NCBI GenBank assembly: GCA_021234155.1
Contig: JAJEKV010000005.1
Location: 10,100,572-10,164,571 of the forward strand
DNA from: Isoetes taiwanensis
Taxonomy: Eukaryota > Streptophyta > Lycopodiopsida > Isoetales > Isoetaceae
Direction: 5' to 3'
DNA: 64,000 nucleotides
In this document: piece by piece, positions 61,701-64,000 of the stretch
Layout of the letters: every line of letters starts with the position of its first letter
Position numbering within the stretch: position 1 is the stretch's first letter
Notes under the pieces: model-generated
Seen by the model: the letters and a program-made list of their open reading frames with translations, nothing else
What the model was told of the DNA's origin: nothing
Database searches by the model: none
Position numbers and translations under genes: made by a program

Positions 61701-62363
61701 TGACTAGAATTCTTTGAGAACAGCAATGAATAATGCTAGCCTGTCACAAACGTGTGGGATCCACAACCCCATGTGCAATTGGGCAATAATTTACAAGCCA
61801 ATCTTACTTAATAGTAGATTCCAAATGGGGTTCAATTTTTAATGGATTGGGGTTGTCATTTGCATAATTTTCACTAGTATGGCATTGTCCTTATTGCTGA
61901 AAACCTTTGTATTCTGCAGAGATTTGGATGCCAATCATCACTAGTCATTGTCCGATGCGCGCCGGAGAACGGCAAAGGCGTAATCGGTCTATAAAACCGT
62001 TCGTTGTTGAGATCTGGAGCACATCAAGGTCTGCCTGCAGGGAGTACGTTGTGTAGTTCAAGGGCACTGGTGTTTATCTAGAGTGGTTTTCTTGAGATCT
62101 GAGGTCGAGAAATCACTTGGGTTGCTAGTGTTTTGTCTGTTGCTGAGGGTTAGAGCTCCAGTTTCTCTAATCTTTTCAATGCATGAATGCGTGCAATGCA
62201 GCAATGCATTATTAAGAGCAAAGAGTTAAAACTCTGGAAAAAATTTTTGTTCCTCCCTATCCGAAGAGCTCCGATTCCTCCATCGACCTCCATCACGACC
62301 TCCACGCCCACGAACTCGGCCGCGCCCTCGAGCCCCTCGATCCATTTCTGCCCGTCGAGGCAT
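55770..62363 (-). CDS. HARBI1-type DDE transposase gene, copy B
   Basis: Exons: to 62,363 (RGG-rich start), 61,547-61,639 (31 codons, ERGGRGDLCGHGGHAGCGG), about 56,800-57,377 (starts LYNEDQDQLVQGL), 56,239-56,592 (starts AGAIDCTHFEI, with the first catalytic Asp; GYPGSVHDVRVL; second Asp in LLGDNGY) and 55,770-56,176 (catalytic Glu in LYIEQAFGLLKGKF). Junctions 61,547/57,377 and 56,239/56,176 keep phase; the donor after PNVA near 56,800 is unclear, and the first exon's donor is scrambled relative to copy A (29,173). DDE residues are all present, so this copy may be close to functional. Joining the RGG-rich exons to the transposase is inferred from phase and strand, not proven. Confidence 0.78.
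58109..59565. repeat. Inverted repeat pair inside the Harbinger element, copy B
   Basis: The left arm 58,109-58,279 is identical to copy A. The right arm 59,392-59,565 departs from the other three arms at ATCATGTG (others ATGCAGG) and TCCTGGTCCGCTT (others TCCGGTCAGTT). The departures fall on CAG positions. Confidence 0.88.
59596..59785. repeat. Minisatellite next to the captured kinase, copy B
   Basis: This is the counterpart of 26,517-26,705, with about seven units built on GCCATAATTC and GCCACAAGTC. Confidence 0.85.
60195..60926 (+). CDS. Captured protein-kinase ORF (C-lobe then N-lobe), copy B
   Basis: This is the counterpart of 27,118-27,849, also 243 aa and open. It differs only around residue 137-143 (RFRYIDICSEKY against RFHYIDISEKKY), in part at a CTGTAG site. 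The same Arg replaces the ATP-binding Lys. A fully open frame in both copies is compatible with either recent capture or some constraint; the duplication is too recent to tell. Confidence 0.8.
   Translation: MKDQWFTNYHCIVTKYAMSNHIAIVKSLSHVDVFSFGVVCSQILAGQKKLRPVTQLMHIRQVRDELRQKVLEMDIPKELKDLVDSCWEQEKHRHPTFAYTCDLLWFVKEKLLNLTNETKHAIWLHQAMDLFLRFRYIDICSEKYTYRGTLPSDGSKVEVRCMLLTDVDDIIDFFSVIARVRHKNLLGLRGFCYNENENKLFLVYEYMEGSLHEHLFSGDGLLSWRQWRQRYEIVKGVADGLAF
61201..61390. repeat. Direct repeat downstream of captured kinase (copy B)
   Basis: This is the counterpart of 28,130-28,320. TACCAGCTGGGTATTG-type units are at about 61,206, 61,225 and 61,327, followed by GCTTACAAGCCCA..GATTAGAGTGCC. Confidence 0.75.
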
Positions 62364-63639
62364 TCAAGAAGTTCTTAACTGGAGTTATTGTGACCTCAAC
62401 GAGGTCACAATATTTTGTAACATAAAGTTAACGTTACAGTTAAAATTACGTTAACAGCTTGTTAACTACGATGTCAGGTATGAAGATGATTTGGTTAAAG
62501 TTTTTAGTTTAAAAAAAAAAGTTAACCACAACTAACCAAATATTATAATATTATGTTAACTTAACTGGTGGTGTGAAGTGCGTTGCAGTTAAAAATGCTA
62601 ACTTAACCTAACTTAACGGTGGGTCTGAATAGACCCTAATATAAATTGTCGTTATATTAGAACGTACATCTAATATTTGTGTCCGATTCATTGGTTGTTA
62701 TTTTCTTGGGATTACCCCTCAACCAGAGTCCCTCCCATGAGAAGTACATCATATAAGTTAAAAGAAAATCAATAATTCCCCTCATTTTTCGTGTTACCAT
62801 TCCCCTCTTTTTTCGTGTTTGCCAAACAATCATCAAAACTACATATGACTACAGGTTGCATCAAAATCTTCAAAAGTCTTTTCCTTGTTTTATTGTTTTT
62901 GCCCAAGGAGACAAATAATAAAAGAAAATGCCTTTTCTACTAATAAATGGTTGATGAATCTTTAGGCTCCCTAATTTCAACTTTGAGCACGGATTTATCC
63001 CTACACAATTCTACCCAAGTTCCTAGCCCCTTTCTAGCCACTTTCTCTCTCTATTGTTTCGAGTTTCTCTCTCTAGGAAGGCTCCTTATGCTATTTGGCT
63101 CCCCAATTTCAAATTTGAGCAATCAATACGCAACTCCTCCCTATAGGCCAATTGGTCTCTGTGGACAATAAAAAATCTATTCTATTCTATTCTATTCTAT
63201 TCTTCCTAGCCTATTTTTAGCCCCTTTTGCCACAATTTATGCATTCCCAAATAGCCATATGCCCCAAACAACTATGGCAACTCTCATGGGTCCCTTCCCA
63301 AGTCCCAAGAATGGGCATGCTGATGGCGACATCCATCAAACTCTAGACTAGACCTAGTCACAGACACGTCCCAACGGCACCTTGCCTGTCCAAATCCCCT
63401 TGGGGGAATACACAGACGACCCATCACGAAAATGGCCCAGTCCAAACAGGAGTTGCAAAGTAAATACCTCTACCATGAGAAAAGAGGCCCGTGCAAAGGA
63501 TCAATCAACAAACTAGGCTCGGCAAGCTAATGGCTGCTGCTCAAACCTGGCAACAAGCTAAACACATAGGGAAGATTGGAAGCAGATCCAAACAACAGTT
63601 AAGAGTAACACTTCTATAATTGCCTGCCTAGCAGAAGAG

Positions 63640-64000
63640 ATATAGTCCTCGATGCTCCAGTTGCTCAATAAGCATGTGGCTACTGAGGAACAGCATGCCA
63701 CAAGCATGAAGGCCCGCATGCAACAGCTTGAAGACAACCTCTATTTAGTACAGTTTGAAAGGCAACAGGATACGCTGGGTCTTGCTGACCTACATGCCCA
63801 TCTGGGCACCATGTCCACCAGCACTGCAAGCCAATGTTGAAAGCCAGTTGTAGCTCCACCTCCTTCAGGACAGGATTAACATTCTCGAGGCAACCTCATC
63901 GGCAAGGGATACTCTGATTAACTCTAGGCTACAGAGGTTGGAGCATAGCATTGCTACTCCGGATCTAGATATGCAAGAGTTACGGGCAATCATCGCTCAA
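63640..64000 (+). CDS. Coiled-coil protein fragment, open at window end (copy B)
   Basis: The first part (from 63,652) reads MLQLLNKHVATEEQHATSMK and MQQLEDNLYLVQFERQQDT. The second part, one phase over, reads LHLLQDRINILEATSSARD, then SRLQRLEHSIATPDLDMQEL, and is still open at 64,000. The heptad-like Leu/Ile spacing and Gln/Glu/Arg richness indicate a coiled coil. It could be a retrotransposon gag N-terminus or a host protein; nothing decides. The phase change and a TAG near 63,853 fall at CTG/CAG-type sites and may be consensus errors. Confidence 0.4.

Larger units (their letters stand above)
55178..62636 (-). mobile_element. Complete PIF/Harbinger transposon, copy B (7,459 bp)
   Basis: Same element, same TIRs, with TAA target-site duplications at 55,175-55,177 and 62,637-62,639. 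The interior matches copy A apart from motif-specific patches. The transposase reading frame is better preserved here. Confidence 0.92.
33704..64000. repeat. Tandem duplication, copy B (at least 30.3 kb)
   Basis: This is the second direct copy of the block at 1-30,930, with every feature in the same order and orientation. It is cut by the window end inside the coiled-coil ORF. Both copies contain the same Harbinger insertion with the same TAA target-site duplication, so that insertion came before the duplication. The left boundary cannot be told apart from the window edge of copy A: sequence left of 33,704 may also be duplicated upstream of the window. Confidence 0.97.

Overview
This window is nuclear DNA from a land plant. 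The evidence is a plastid-targeted family-1 beta-glucosidase gene with 15 small exons, plant-type spliced genes with GT..AG introns, a PIF/Harbinger DNA transposon, a SINE-like element, an LTR-retrotransposon primer-binding site, and long AT-rich intergenic DNA. I cannot name the species. Bacterial features (operons, ribosome binding sites, CRISPR) are absent.

The dominant structure is a direct tandem duplication of at least 30.9 kb. Copy A is 1-30,930 and copy B is 33,704-64,000; the offset drifts from 33,703 to about 33,078. Neither outer edge is visible, because the window starts inside A and ends inside B. Bases 30,931-33,703 have no partner here and may be the rest of a unit of about 33 kb.

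Order in each copy (A / B): a decayed OTU-protease-like gene (1,641-2,444 / 35,347-36,151); an unidentified two-exon gene end (2,950-3,274 / 36,657-36,981); a repeat-rich stretch (6.9-9.6 kb / 40.6-42.8 kb); an MT-A70 METTL14/MTB-like exon cluster on the minus strand (10,267-11,151 / 43,415-44,314); a small LTR-retrotransposon remnant (about 15,270 / 48,363); an intact plastid-type GH1 beta-glucosidase on the minus strand (16,505-21,601 / 49,612-54,715) with a 2.3-kb repeat-filled intron; and a complete 7.45-kb PIF/Harbinger element with TIRs and a TAA target-site duplication (22,117-29,565 / 55,178-62,636). That element carries its own transposase gene on the minus strand and a captured protein-kinase ORF on the plus strand. 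A coiled-coil ORF lies at the far right.

Two points matter for reading everything else. First, the differences between A and B are not random: in patches that alternate between the copies, one copy has CAG, CTG or GTAC where the other has scrambled bases and 1-4 nt indels. This looks more like systematic consensus error, possibly at methylated CHG sites, than biology, and it breaks reading frames in whichever copy is affected. Second, the GH1 gene has islands of ordinary substitution (exons 10-15 and exons 6-9) inside otherwise near-identical sequence. That argues for two real paralogues with gene conversion rather than two haplotypes assembled in series. The GH1 pair are the only genes I could reconstruct with complete, open, in-phase exons.
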